NCBI RefSeq assembly: GCF_014649855.1
Contig: NZ_BMTV01000004.1
Coordinates: 270,959-334,958 of the forward strand
Length of the DNA stretch: 64,000 bases
Origin: Streptomyces roseolus
GTDB taxonomy: Bacteria; Actinomycetota; Actinomycetes; Streptomycetales; Streptomycetaceae
Direction of reading: 5' to 3'
In this document: positions 33,039 through 41,419 of the stretch, one piece after another
How positions within the stretch are numbered: the stretch's first letter is position 1
Layout of the letters: each line of letters starts with the position of its first letter
Notes under the pieces: model-generated
Databases searched by the model: none
The model's input: only the letters and a program-made list of their open reading frames with translations
Told to the model about the DNA's origin: nothing
Made by a program: the position numbers and the translations under genes

Positions 33039-35363
33039 CTACGGCGCCGCCACCGCCGCCTGGGGGCGGATCGGCAGGCGGTTGACCGGGCGGCCGGTCG
33101 CCGCGCGGACGGCTGCCGCGACCGCCGCCGGTGACGTGACGACGGGGACGGCGCTGGCCGCCTTCGCCCCGAAGGGGGCGACGACGTCCCGCTCCTCCAC
33201 CAGTTTGACGATGCGGATGTCGGGGGCGTCCAGGGAGGTCGGCAGGGCGTAGCCGGTGAGGTCGGGGTGGCGGACCAGGCCCCGGGCGGTGCGCAGGTTC
33301 TCGGTGAGGGCCGCGCCGACGCCCTGGGTGACGCCGGCCTCGATGCGGGTGGCGAGCTGGGCGGGGTTGAGGATCCGGCCGACGTCCTGGGCGACGGCCA
33401 TCTCCACGACGCGGACGGCGCCGAGTTCGATGTCGACGTCCACGACGGCGCGGATCGCGCAGAAGGCGAGGCCGACGAAGGCGTCGCCCTGGCCGGACTC
33501 GTCGAGCGGCTCGGTGGGGTGCGGGCGGCACTGGGCGGTGGCCCAGAGCTCCTTGCCGTTCATCTCCTCGGCGACGGTGGTCGAGAGGACGCCGTCGTAC
33601 GAGGTGATCTTGCCGTCGCTGATCTGGAGCAGCTCCGTCGACATGCCGAACTTGTGGGCCAGCGGCTGGAGGAGCTGGGTGCGGACCATCTTGGCGGCGC
33701 GTTCGACGGCGCCGCCGGAGACCCAGGTGTGCCGGCCGTGGGTGGCGGCGCCGGCCGGGGGCTGGTCGGTGTCGACGGGGGCGACGTGGACCTCGTCGAC
33801 GCCGAGGGTCTCCTGGACGATCTGGCGGGCGAGGGTGGAGAAGCCCGAACCGGTGTCGACGGCCGAGCAGATGACCGTGGCGACGCCGTCGAGGACCCGG
33901 ACGGTGGCGGTGGAGACCTCGTCGGTGCCCTCGGCGCCGAGCATGTGCACCATGCCGAGCGCGTAGCCCACGCCCCGCCGCACGGCGCCGGGTTCGCCCG
34001 CGCCCTCCGGGCCTCCGGGCAGCAGCCAGTCCTCCTCCGGGGTGTCCTTGGGGAGGGCGGGGAGGGGGAAGTCGCGTACGGCGGCGAGGAGTTCGGCCAC
34101 CGGGGCCGGGCAGGTGACGGTCTGGCCGGTGGGCAGCAGGTCGCCGGTGGCCATGACGTTCCGCATGCGCAGCTCGGCCGGGTCGATGCCGAGGCGGCCG
34201 GCGAGCTTGTCCATCTGCGCCTCGTACGCGGCGCACACCTGCATCGCGCCCTCGCCGCGGACGTGGCCGGAGGGCGGGTTGTTGGTGCGGACGGCCCAGC
34301 CCTCGACGAAGGCGTGCGGGACGACGTACGGGCCGCAGGCGAAGGCGACGGCGGCGGCCAGGGACTCCGAGGAGGAGTCGGCGTAGGCGCCGGCGTCGAG
34401 GAGGATCTGCGCCTCGACCTTCACCAGGCGGCCCTCGGCGTCGGCGTGGTGACGGTAGCGCAGCAGGGTGGGGTGCCGGTGGGCGTGGCCGAGGAAGGAC
34501 TCCTCGCGGGTGGCGGTGAGCTTCACCGGGCAGCCGGTGCGCAGCGCGAGCAGGCCGAGCGGGATCTGGAAGCCGGGGTCCTCGCGGTCGCCGGTGGCGC
34601 CGGGCACGCCGGTGACGACGACCTTGACCTGGTCGGGCGTGAGCCCGAAGCAGGCGGCGGCGAGGTCGCGGTCGGTGTGCGGGTCGGTGGAGGCGGTGTA
34701 CAGCTCGACGCCGCCGTCGGGGCGGGGCACGGCGAGTCCGGCCTCGGCGCCGATGGGGGCGGGGTCCTGGCGGCCGACCCGGTAGAGGCCCTCGACGACG
34801 ACCTCGCCGGTGGCCTCGGGGTCGCCGAAGGAGAGCGGGATGTGCCGGATCAGGTTGCCGTCGGGGTGGAGGGGTTCGGCGGCGAACGCCTTCTCCGGGT
34901 CGGTGACGGGCTCCAGGAGCTCGTACTCGACGACGATGGCGGCGGTGGCGAGCCGGGCGGTGTCCGGGTGGTCGGCGGCGATGGCGGCGATCGCCTCGCC
35001 GTGGTGGCGGACCAGTCCGTCGGCGAAGACGGGCCGGTCGGCGACGCGCCGGCCGTAGGTGGCCGCGCCGGGCACGTCGGCGGCCGTCACCACGGCCCGG
35101 ACGCCGGGCATGGCCTCGGCGGCGGAGGTGTCGACCGAGACGATCCGGGCGTGGGCGTGCGGGGAGCGCAGGATCGCGGCCCACAGCAGGCCCTCGGCCC
35201 ACAGGTCGGAGGCGTACGGGAAGGTGCCCTCGGCCTTGGCCCGCGCGTCGGCCTGCGGGAGGGAGGCGCCGAGCCCCTGGCGCGGGGCCTCGGCCTCCGG
35301 CGCGGCCCCGGCGGCCTCCGCGAAGGGGAGGGCGGGGATGGCGGTCGTCGCGTCGCTGCTCAC
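33039..35363 (-). CDS. Molybdenum hydroxylase large subunit (xanthine/aldehyde dehydrogenase family), atypical
   Basis: A 774-residue molybdopterin-binding subunit, third gene of an M-S-L operon. The N-terminal domain (RAKAEGTFPYASDLWAEGLL, VVTAADVPGAATYGR) and the large MoCo-binding half are clear. Key motifs are altered: the usual GGGFGGK-type loop reads GATGDRED, the AFRGFG-type loop reads GHVRGEG, and the C-terminal GVGEP-type segment with the catalytic Glu reads FGAKAAS (about residues 728-734). The reaction is therefore uncertain. GTG 35363 has GGAGG 6 nt upstream and overlaps the previous stop (GTGA). Confidence 0.88.
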   Translation of the reverse strand: MSSDATTAIPALPFAEAAGAAPEAEAPRQGLGASLPQADARAKAEGTFPYASDLWAEGLLWAAILRSPHAHARIVSVDTSAAEAMPGVRAVVTAADVPGAATYGRRVADRPVFADGLVRHHGEAIAAIAADHPDTARLATAAIVVEYELLEPVTDPEKAFAAEPLHPDGNLIRHIPLSFGDPEATGEVVVEGLYRVGRQDPAPIGAEAGLAVPRPDGGVELYTASTDPHTDRDLAAACFGLTPDQVKVVVTGVPGATGDREDPGFQIPLGLLALRTGCPVKLTATREESFLGHAHRHPTLLRYRHHADAEGRLVKVEAQILLDAGAYADSSSESLAAAVAFACGPYVVPHAFVEGWAVRTNNPPSGHVRGEGAMQVCAAYEAQMDKLAGRLGIDPAELRMRNVMATGDLLPTGQTVTCPAPVAELLAAVRDFPLPALPKDTPEEDWLLPGGPEGAGEPGAVRRGVGYALGMVHMLGAEGTDEVSTATVRVLDGVATVICSAVDTGSGFSTLARQIVQETLGVDEVHVAPVDTDQPPAGAATHGRHTWVSGGAVERAAKMVRTQLLQPLAHKFGMSTELLQISDGKITSYDGVLSTTVAEEMNGKELWATAQCRPHPTEPLDESGQGDAFVGLAFCAIRAVVDVDIELGAVRVVEMAVAQDVGRILNPAQLATRIEAGVTQGVGAALTENLRTARGLVRHPDLTGYALPTSLDAPDIRIVKLVEERDVVAPFGAKAASAVPVVTSPAAVAAAVRAATGRPVNRLPIRPQAAVAAP

Positions 35364-36811
35364 GCCGAGCCTCCGTCGTGCTGGTGCGGGATACGGGCGG
35401 GGGCGTCGTCCTCGCTCGCGGTGGCGTGCTCGGCGGCGGTGGCGGCGCGCTCGGCGACGACGTCCTCGACGGCCTGGAGCACGCCCTTGTAGCCGGAGCA
35501 GCGGCAGAGGTTGCCGGCGAGGGCCTGGCGGGTCTCCAGCGGGGTGGGGGCGTGGTTGCCCTCCAGCAGGTCGTGCACGGTCATGCACATGCCCGGGATG
35601 CAGAAGCCGCACTGGACGGTGCCGCAGCGGGAGAGCGCCCGCTGCACGTCGGACGGCTCGCCGTCGACGGCGAGCCCCTCGACGGTCCGCACCTCGGAGC
35701 CGGCGGCGGTCGCGGCCGGCACCAGGCAGGAGGCGACGAGCCGCCCGTCCACCTGGACGTTGCACGCCCCGCACTCGCCCTGCGAGCAGCCGTCCTTGGC
35801 CCCGGCGAGGCCGAGCCGCTCGCGGAGCACGTAGAGCAGCGACTCGCCGATCCAGGAGTCGGTGACGGGCCGGTCGGCGCCGTTGACCCGCAGCACGTAG
35901 GAGGTGTGCGGGTGCTCGTCGCTGTCGACGGAGGTGTACGAGGGCACCGCCGCGTCCGGCACGGGCGCGGCCGCCTCGACGACCGCCTCCGGCTCCGCGG
36001 CGGGCTCCTCGACGGCCTCGGCCGCGGGCGCGTCGACGGGCGCGGGCTCGGGGCCCGGCTCCGGCTCGGGCGCCGCCTCTTCGGCGAGCTCGGGCTCGGG
36101 TTCCGGCACGGCCTCGGGTTCCGGCACGGCCTCGGACACCGGATCCAGCGCGGCCTCGGCCTCGGTGACGGTGACGGGCTCCGCCACCGCGTCCGGCACC
36201 GCCCACGGCGCCCGGGCGCCGCCCGGCAGGGTCGGCGGGGCCTGCTCGTACGAGACGGGCTCGGGCACGACCGGCTCGGCCGGGAACTCCCCGAGCTCCT
36301 CCGCCGGGAACTCCCGGACCGCTTCCGCCGGGAACGCCTGAACCCCTTCCGCTGGGAACTCCTGGAGCCCCTCCGCCGGGAACGTCTGAACCCCTTCCGC
36401 CGGGAACTCCTGGAGACCCTCCGCCGGGGCCGCCCACTGCCCCGTCGCGCCGAAGTGCCACTCCGCCGTCGCGTGCGGGTCGTGCCCCATGTACGGCCGG
36501 GCGGCCGGCGCGCCCGCGCCGTCCTCGCCGTAGCCGTGCGGCAGCGACTCCGGCCGCGGCTCCGGCTCGGGCGCGAAGAACTCCACGCCCTCGGCCGGCG
36601 GCTGCGCCAGCGGCTGGAGCGGCAGGATCATCGGCGGCGTGTAGCCGTGGCCCGGGGCCTCCAGGGGGATGCCGTCCAGCATGAACTCCGGCGGCAGCTG
36701 CACGAAGGCGGTCGCGCCCTCGTCGTACCCCTCGCTCTGCGGGATCGGCTCCCAGCCGCCCGGCGCGGCGGGTGCCACGGTCTCGTTCGGCTCGTTGTTG
36801 CCGGTGTTCAC
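35360..36811 (-). CDS. [2Fe-2S] subunit of the molybdenum hydroxylase with a 320-residue N-terminal extension
   Basis: A 483-residue protein. The C-terminal 160 residues are a normal CoxS/XdhC-type iron-sulfur subunit: first cluster CSQGECGAC plus the Cys of VASCLVP, second cluster CGFC and CRC. The first 320 residues are an added low-complexity region: Pro/Glu-rich, with seven imperfect EFPAEGVQ-like repeats near residues 130-190 and then Glu-Pro-Ala runs. Normal partners are about 160-170 residues, so this is a fusion to a disordered segment. GTG 36811 is supported by GGAGGG 7 nt upstream and overlaps the FAD subunit stop. Confidence 0.9.
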   Translation of the reverse strand: MNTGNNEPNETVAPAAPGGWEPIPQSEGYDEGATAFVQLPPEFMLDGIPLEAPGHGYTPPMILPLQPLAQPPAEGVEFFAPEPEPRPESLPHGYGEDGAGAPAARPYMGHDPHATAEWHFGATGQWAAPAEGLQEFPAEGVQTFPAEGLQEFPAEGVQAFPAEAVREFPAEELGEFPAEPVVPEPVSYEQAPPTLPGGARAPWAVPDAVAEPVTVTEAEAALDPVSEAVPEPEAVPEPEPELAEEAAPEPEPGPEPAPVDAPAAEAVEEPAAEPEAVVEAAAPVPDAAVPSYTSVDSDEHPHTSYVLRVNGADRPVTDSWIGESLLYVLRERLGLAGAKDGCSQGECGACNVQVDGRLVASCLVPAATAAGSEVRTVEGLAVDGEPSDVQRALSRCGTVQCGFCIPGMCMTVHDLLEGNHAPTPLETRQALAGNLCRCSGYKGVLQAVEDVVAERAATAAEHATASEDDAPARIPHQHDGGSA

Positions 36812-37683
36812 GACAGGGCCCTCCCCAGTGCCCGGCGGGCGAGAGTGGCGACGGTGCGCCGCAGGTGCAGGACGGCGGGCGACAGCTGTTCCCCGCCCGG
36901 CGGGTCGGGGACGCAGGCGGCGGCCACGTACTCGCCGAAGGCGGTCAGCGCCTCCGGGGCGAGCGCCCGGTCGTTGTCCCAGTCGACCAGGGAGGCGATC
37001 CAGCGCTCGGCCTCCAGCGGGCGCAGCGGCATCGGGGCGACCGCGCCGACGGCGCAGCGGACGCCGCGCCGGGCCGGGTCGAGGACGACGGCGACGGAGG
37101 CGGAGGCGCGGGCCGGGCCGGTGCGTCCGGTGGCCTTGAGGAAGACCTGCGGGGCGTGCAGCAGCGGCACCCGGACGAAGGCGACGAGCTCGCCGGGGGC
37201 GAGGAGGTCGCGGCCGGCGAGGAGGTGCGAGACGGGGATCTCGCGGCTGCCGAGCGGGCCGACGACGACGAGGTCGGCCTCCAGGGCGGCGAGCACGGGC
37301 AGCGAGTCGCCGGTGGGGGCGGCCGTGACCACGTTGCCGCCGAGGGTGCCGGCGTTGCGGATCTGCGGCGGTCCGGCCGCGCGGGAGGCGGCGGCGAGGG
37401 CCGGGATGAGGGCGGCGAAGTCGGGGCGGCCCATGCGGGCGTGGGTGAGGCCGGCGCCGAGGAGGGCGTGGCCGTCCTGGTACTGCCAGCCGCGGATCTC
37501 GTTGATGCGGCCGAGGCCGACGAGTCCGGCGGGGCGGAGCTGGCCGCGGTTGACGGCGGCCATGAGGTCGGTGCCGCCGGCGACGGGGACGGCCGCCGGC
37601 ATGGCGGTCAGCGCGGCCACGGCCTCGTCGAGCGAGGCGGGCAGCGTCACGGACTGCGCCGTCTGTGGTGCGTGCGTGGTCAA
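36808..37683 (-). CDS. FAD-binding subunit of the molybdenum hydroxylase (CoxM/XdhB-like)
   Basis: A 291-residue FAD subunit, first gene of the operon. The FAD loops are AGGTDLMAAVNRG (about 36-48) and RNAGTLGGNVVTAAPTGD (about 109-126), and the C-terminal CO-dehydrogenase-flavoprotein domain follows. Together the M-S-L subunits pass electrons from MoCo through two [2Fe-2S] clusters to FAD. The start is TTG 37683, with GAAGGGG 7 nt upstream; no ATG or GTG fits as well. The upstream 265 bp should contain the operon promoter, and I found no recognised operator there. Confidence 0.9.
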   Translation of the reverse strand: MTTHAPQTAQSVTLPASLDEAVAALTAMPAAVPVAGGTDLMAAVNRGQLRPAGLVGLGRINEIRGWQYQDGHALLGAGLTHARMGRPDFAALIPALAAASRAAGPPQIRNAGTLGGNVVTAAPTGDSLPVLAALEADLVVVGPLGSREIPVSHLLAGRDLLAPGELVAFVRVPLLHAPQVFLKATGRTGPARASASVAVVLDPARRGVRCAVGAVAPMPLRPLEAERWIASLVDWDNDRALAPEALTAFGEYVAAACVPDPPGGEQLSPAVLHLRRTVATLARRALGRALS

Positions 37684-37948
37684 CCCGCTGCCCCTTCCCG
37701 GTTGTCCCGGTCCGTCCCCGACTGTGCCCGGCCGCCGCGCGTGCGAGCGGGCGCACGGCGCGCCTGTGTGTGGGCGTACCGTACGTGCTCACAGGCCGGA
37801 CGTGGCAACTCTGGCACATCTTCCGGGCCGTCCGGAGTGAGGGGCCGCGCGGGACCCTTCGCCCGGGGCACCCGGCACGCCCGGGTTGTCCGCGGACTTC
37901 CCGGACGTGCCGGACGTCCTGACAGAGAAGGTAACTCCCGTTTCGACG

Positions 37949-37968
37949 CTCCCGGGTGACCCCGGGAG
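37949..37968 (-). terminator. Short terminator after the hexosaminidase gene
   Basis: CTCCCGGG-TGAC-CCCGGGAG, an 8-bp stem with a 4-nt loop, would form just inside or after the 3' end of the leftward transcript. On that strand the stem lies 10 bp past the stop at 37979. Confidence 0.55.
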
Positions 37969-37978
37969 GCGAGCTGGC

Positions 37979-39622
37979 TCACACGATCGGGGGCGGCCCG
38001 TCGATCGGGCGGCCGAGCAGACCGGGGCGGCGCTGCCAGGGGGCGGGCCCGGCGGGCGGGCGGTAGGCGACGCCGAGGGCGTCGAGGCGCCGGTAGTGGG
38101 TCTCCATGCGGCGCAGGAAGCCCGCCGTGTCGCGCTCGTCGGGGGCGGGCAGCGCCGACCAGGCGACCTCGGCGAAGGCGGCGAGGCGGGGGAAGACCTG
38201 GTAGTCGACGCGGTCGCGGTCCTCCATCACCTCGGTCCACACGTTGGCCTGGGTGCCGAGGACGTGCCGGGCGGCCGCCTCGGAGAGACCGGGCGGAACG
38301 GGCTCGAAGCGGTACACGTCGGTCAGTGTGCGTACGAAGCCGATCGGAACGGGCTCGTCGGCGCCGCCGTCCTGCCGGTGGTCGAGGTAGACCTGCTGCT
38401 CGGGGCACATGACGACGTCGTGCCCGGCCTCGGCGGCGGCGATCCCGCCGCCGTAGCCGCGCCAGGAGGAGACGGCGGCGCCCTCGGCGAGGCCCCCTTC
38501 CAGGATCTCGTCCCAGCCGATGAGGCGGCGGCCCCGGTCGGCGAGCCAGCGGTCGAAGTGGCGGATGAACCAGGACTGGAGCCCGTCCTCGTCGCCCACG
38601 CCGAGCTCCGCGATGCGGGCCTGCGCGGCCGGGGACTCCTTCCACTGGTCCTTGGGGCACTCGTCGCCGCCGACGTGGACGAAGGTGCCCGGGAACAGCT
38701 CCAGGACCTCCTCGAAGACGCCCTCGTAGAAGCGGAGCACCTCCTCGGTGGGGGCGAGGACGTTCGGGTTCACGCCCCAGGTGTCCCAGACGGCGAGGGC
38801 GGCGGTGTCGACGACGTCGGTGTTGCCGAGCCAGGGGTACGCGGCGATGGCGGCCTGCGAGTGGCCGGGGAGGTCGATCTCCGGGACGACGGTGATGTGC
38901 CGCTCGGCGGCGTAGGCGACGATCTCGCGGATGTCGTCCTGCGTGTAGTAACCGCCGTGCGGGGTGTCGTCCCAGAGCGGCGAGGCGCGGTGGCCGCGCT
39001 TGGAGCGGGCCCGCCAGGCGCCGACCTCGGTGAGGCGCGGGTGCCGCCGGATCTCGATCCGCCAGCCCTGGTCGTCGGTCAGGTGGAAGTGGAAGACGTT
39101 CAGCTTGTGCGCGGCCATCAGGTCGAGCAGCCGCAGCACGTCCTCCTTGGCGGTGAAGTGCCGGGCCACGTCGAGGAGGAGGCCGCGCCAGCCGAAGCGG
39201 GGGCGGTCGGCGACGGTCACGTACGGCAGGTCCCAGTCCGCGCCGGGCCGGACGGGCGCCCGCCGGTACGCGTCGGGGCCGAGGAGCTGGCGCAGGGTCT
39301 GGGCGCCCCAGAAGAGCCCGGCGGGACCGCCGCCGTCGAGGGTGACGGCGGCCTCCGGGTCCTCGGTGGAGAGGCGGTAGCCCTCGGGGCCGTACGCCTC
39401 CTCCGTCTCCGGGGAGAGCCGCAGCCGGATGGCGTGCGGGCCGGTGCCGTCGGCGAAGGGGAGGCCGGTGGCGGCGCCGAGGACGGCACGCAGCCAGCGG
39501 GCGGTGGCCTCGGTGCCGGGTCCGGCGTCCAGGGTGGTCCGCTCGTCGAGGGAGAGGGAGCCGGGGGCGCCTCCCTCCGTCCGGGCCGTCAGGGGTGCGG
39601 GGACGAGGTCCGTGTCTGCCAT
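37979..39622 (-). CDS. Beta-N-acetylhexosaminidase, glycoside hydrolase family 20
   Basis: A 547-residue GH20 enzyme that releases terminal GlcNAc or GalNAc. The N-terminal GH20b domain ends near WGAQTLRQLL, then the catalytic barrel runs DVARHFTAKEDVLRLLDLMA, FHLTDDQGWRIEI, HVGGDECPKD (Asp-Glu catalytic pair near residues 320-321) and ends in a WTEVMEDRDRVDYQVFPRL block. There is no signal peptide, so it acts inside the cell on imported oligosaccharides. It is the last gene of an ABC-importer operon, 4 bp after the permease stop side, and lies behind a DasR-type box, which fits chitin-derived sugars. Confidence 0.95.
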   Translation of the reverse strand: MADTDLVPAPLTARTEGGAPGSLSLDERTTLDAGPGTEATARWLRAVLGAATGLPFADGTGPHAIRLRLSPETEEAYGPEGYRLSTEDPEAAVTLDGGGPAGLFWGAQTLRQLLGPDAYRRAPVRPGADWDLPYVTVADRPRFGWRGLLLDVARHFTAKEDVLRLLDLMAAHKLNVFHFHLTDDQGWRIEIRRHPRLTEVGAWRARSKRGHRASPLWDDTPHGGYYTQDDIREIVAYAAERHITVVPEIDLPGHSQAAIAAYPWLGNTDVVDTAALAVWDTWGVNPNVLAPTEEVLRFYEGVFEEVLELFPGTFVHVGGDECPKDQWKESPAAQARIAELGVGDEDGLQSWFIRHFDRWLADRGRRLIGWDEILEGGLAEGAAVSSWRGYGGGIAAAEAGHDVVMCPEQQVYLDHRQDGGADEPVPIGFVRTLTDVYRFEPVPPGLSEAAARHVLGTQANVWTEVMEDRDRVDYQVFPRLAAFAEVAWSALPAPDERDTAGFLRRMETHYRRLDALGVAYRPPAGPAPWQRRPGLLGRPIDGPPPIV

Positions 39623-39626
39623 CGTG

Positions 39627-40466
39627 TCAGTCCTTCACCGCCCCGCCCAGTCCGGAGACCAGGCGGCGCTGTACGAGTACGAAGAAGACGAGCACCGGGA
39701 CCGTCATCACGGTCGACCCGGCCATGATTCCTCCCCAGTCGTTCTCGTCGGGCTTGAAGAAGACCAGCAGCGCCATCGGGAGAGTGGACTGCGAGGTGTC
39801 GCTGATGAGGAACGACTTGGCGAAGAGGAAGTCGTTCCAGGTCGAGATGAACGAGAAGACGCTGGTCGCCACGAGCCCGGGCAGGACCAGCGGGAAGAGG
39901 ATCGTCCACAGGAAGCGGGCGTGGCTCGCGCCGTCGATCCTGGCCTGTTCCTCCAGCGCCTCCGGCACGGCGCGGACGAAGCCGCGCAGCATCCAGATCG
40001 CGAAGGGCAGCGAGAAGGCGAGGTGCGGGAGGACGAGCGAGCCGAGGGTGTTGAGGAGTCCGGCGTCGCGCATGAGGAAGAAGAGCGGGATGGTCAGCGC
40101 CTCGACCGGCACCATCTGCGCGACCAGGAACATGACCAGGATCGTGGTGCGGAAGCGGAAGCGGAAGCGGGTGACGGCGGTCGCCGCGAGGAAGGCGACG
40201 ACGGCGGAGGCGAGGACGACGGCGGTCGCCACGAGGAGGCTGTTGAGGAAGTAGCGGCCGAAGTCCTGCTGCTCGAAGACCCTCCGGAAGGAGTCGAGGG
40301 ACGGGGAGAGGGTCCAGGGCCGGGGCTCGGTCGACTGGATCTCCCCGGCCGGCTTGAACGCCGAGAGCACCATCCAGTACAGCGGGAAGGCGACGACGAC
40401 GGCGGTCAGGAGGGCCGCCGCCTCGGCCAGCAGCCGCCCGGGACGGCGGACGCGGAAAGCGGTCAC
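39627..40466 (-). CDS. Carbohydrate ABC transporter permease (MalG-like)
   Basis: A 279-residue inner-membrane permease with six predicted helices. The cytoplasmic EAA loop is EEQARIDGASHARFLWTILFP, which contacts the ATPase. It pairs with the upstream MalF-like permease. GTG 40466 is supported by GGAGG 4 nt upstream and overlaps the previous stop (GTGA). No ATPase gene is in the cluster; the shared MsiK-type ATPase known in streptomycetes is likely to energise it. Confidence 0.93.
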   Translation of the reverse strand: MTAFRVRRPGRLLAEAAALLTAVVVAFPLYWMVLSAFKPAGEIQSTEPRPWTLSPSLDSFRRVFEQQDFGRYFLNSLLVATAVVLASAVVAFLAATAVTRFRFRFRTTILVMFLVAQMVPVEALTIPLFFLMRDAGLLNTLGSLVLPHLAFSLPFAIWMLRGFVRAVPEALEEQARIDGASHARFLWTILFPLVLPGLVATSVFSFISTWNDFLFAKSFLISDTSQSTLPMALLVFFKPDENDWGGIMAGSTVMTVPVLVFFVLVQRRLVSGLGGAVKD

Positions 40467-41419
40467 AGGTCCTCCCCCTGGCGGCGGAGGACCCGCAGGT
40501 ACACCAGGGTGACCGCGAGCAGGATCAGCAGCATGACGACGCCGATGGCGGCGCCCAGGCTGTACTGGGAGGAGGCGAAGGCCTGCTGGTAGGCGTAGAC
40601 GTTGAGGACGAGGTTCTGGCCGGCGATGCCGCCTCCGTTGGTCATGACGTAGATCTGGGTGAAGACCTTGAAGTCCCAGATGACGGACTGGATGGTGACG
40701 ACGGCGAGGATCGGGCGGAGCAGTGGCGCGGTCACGGTGCGCCAGATCCGCCACTGGGAGGCGCCGTCGAGGGCCGCGGCCTCCAGGATCTCGGTGGGGA
40801 CGGCCCGGATCCCGGCGTAGACGGTGACCATCACGAAGGGGAACGAGCACCAGACGACTTCGAGGAGGACGAGCGCGAAGGCGCTGTACCGCCCGTAGGT
40901 CCAGGAGAAGTCGCCGAGGCCGAGGAGTTTGTTGACGGGGCCGAAGTCGGCGTCGAAGAGGAAGACCCAGACGGTGGAGCCGGTGACGGCGGGGGTGGCC
41001 CAGGCGCCGAGCGCGGCGAGCATGAGGGCGAGCCGGGGCAGCGCCCGGACGCGGGTGAGGAGGACGGCGAGGGCGCAGCCGACGGCGAGGGTGCCGGCCA
41101 CGCAGGCGGCGGCGAAGACGACGGTGGCGAGCAGGACCTGACGGAACTGCGGGTCGGTGAAGAGGGCCGTGTAGTTGCCGAGGCCCTGGAAGGAGGTGGG
41201 TTCGCCGCCGCTGACCTGGGCCTGGGTGTACTCCAGGAAGGAGATGAGGCCCAGCTGGTAGACGGGGTAGACGAGGAGGGCGCCGAGGACGGCGAGGGCG
41301 GGCAGGAGGTAGAGCCAGGGGGTCCAGGCGGAGGTTCCGGTGCGGGAGGTGCCGGTGGGGGTCGCGCCGGTCCTGCCGGTACGGCTCCGGGGCCGGCGTT
41401 CGGTGAGGGTGGCCGTCAT
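40463..41419 (-). CDS. Carbohydrate ABC transporter permease (MalF-like)
   Basis: A 318-residue permease with six helices after a basic Thr/Arg/Gly-rich N-terminus of about 30 residues. The EAA loop is EILEAAALDGASQWRIWRTV. ATG 41419 overlaps the stop of the binding-protein gene (ATGA), so the three transporter genes are translationally coupled. Substrate class, an amino-sugar oligosaccharide, is inferred from the GH20 gene downstream and the DasR-like site upstream. Confidence 0.93.
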   Translation of the reverse strand: MTATLTERRPRSRTGRTGATPTGTSRTGTSAWTPWLYLLPALAVLGALLVYPVYQLGLISFLEYTQAQVSGGEPTSFQGLGNYTALFTDPQFRQVLLATVVFAAACVAGTLAVGCALAVLLTRVRALPRLALMLAALGAWATPAVTGSTVWVFLFDADFGPVNKLLGLGDFSWTYGRYSAFALVLLEVVWCSFPFVMVTVYAGIRAVPTEILEAAALDGASQWRIWRTVTAPLLRPILAVVTIQSVIWDFKVFTQIYVMTNGGGIAGQNLVLNVYAYQQAFASSQYSLGAAIGVVMLLILLAVTLVYLRVLRRQGEDL

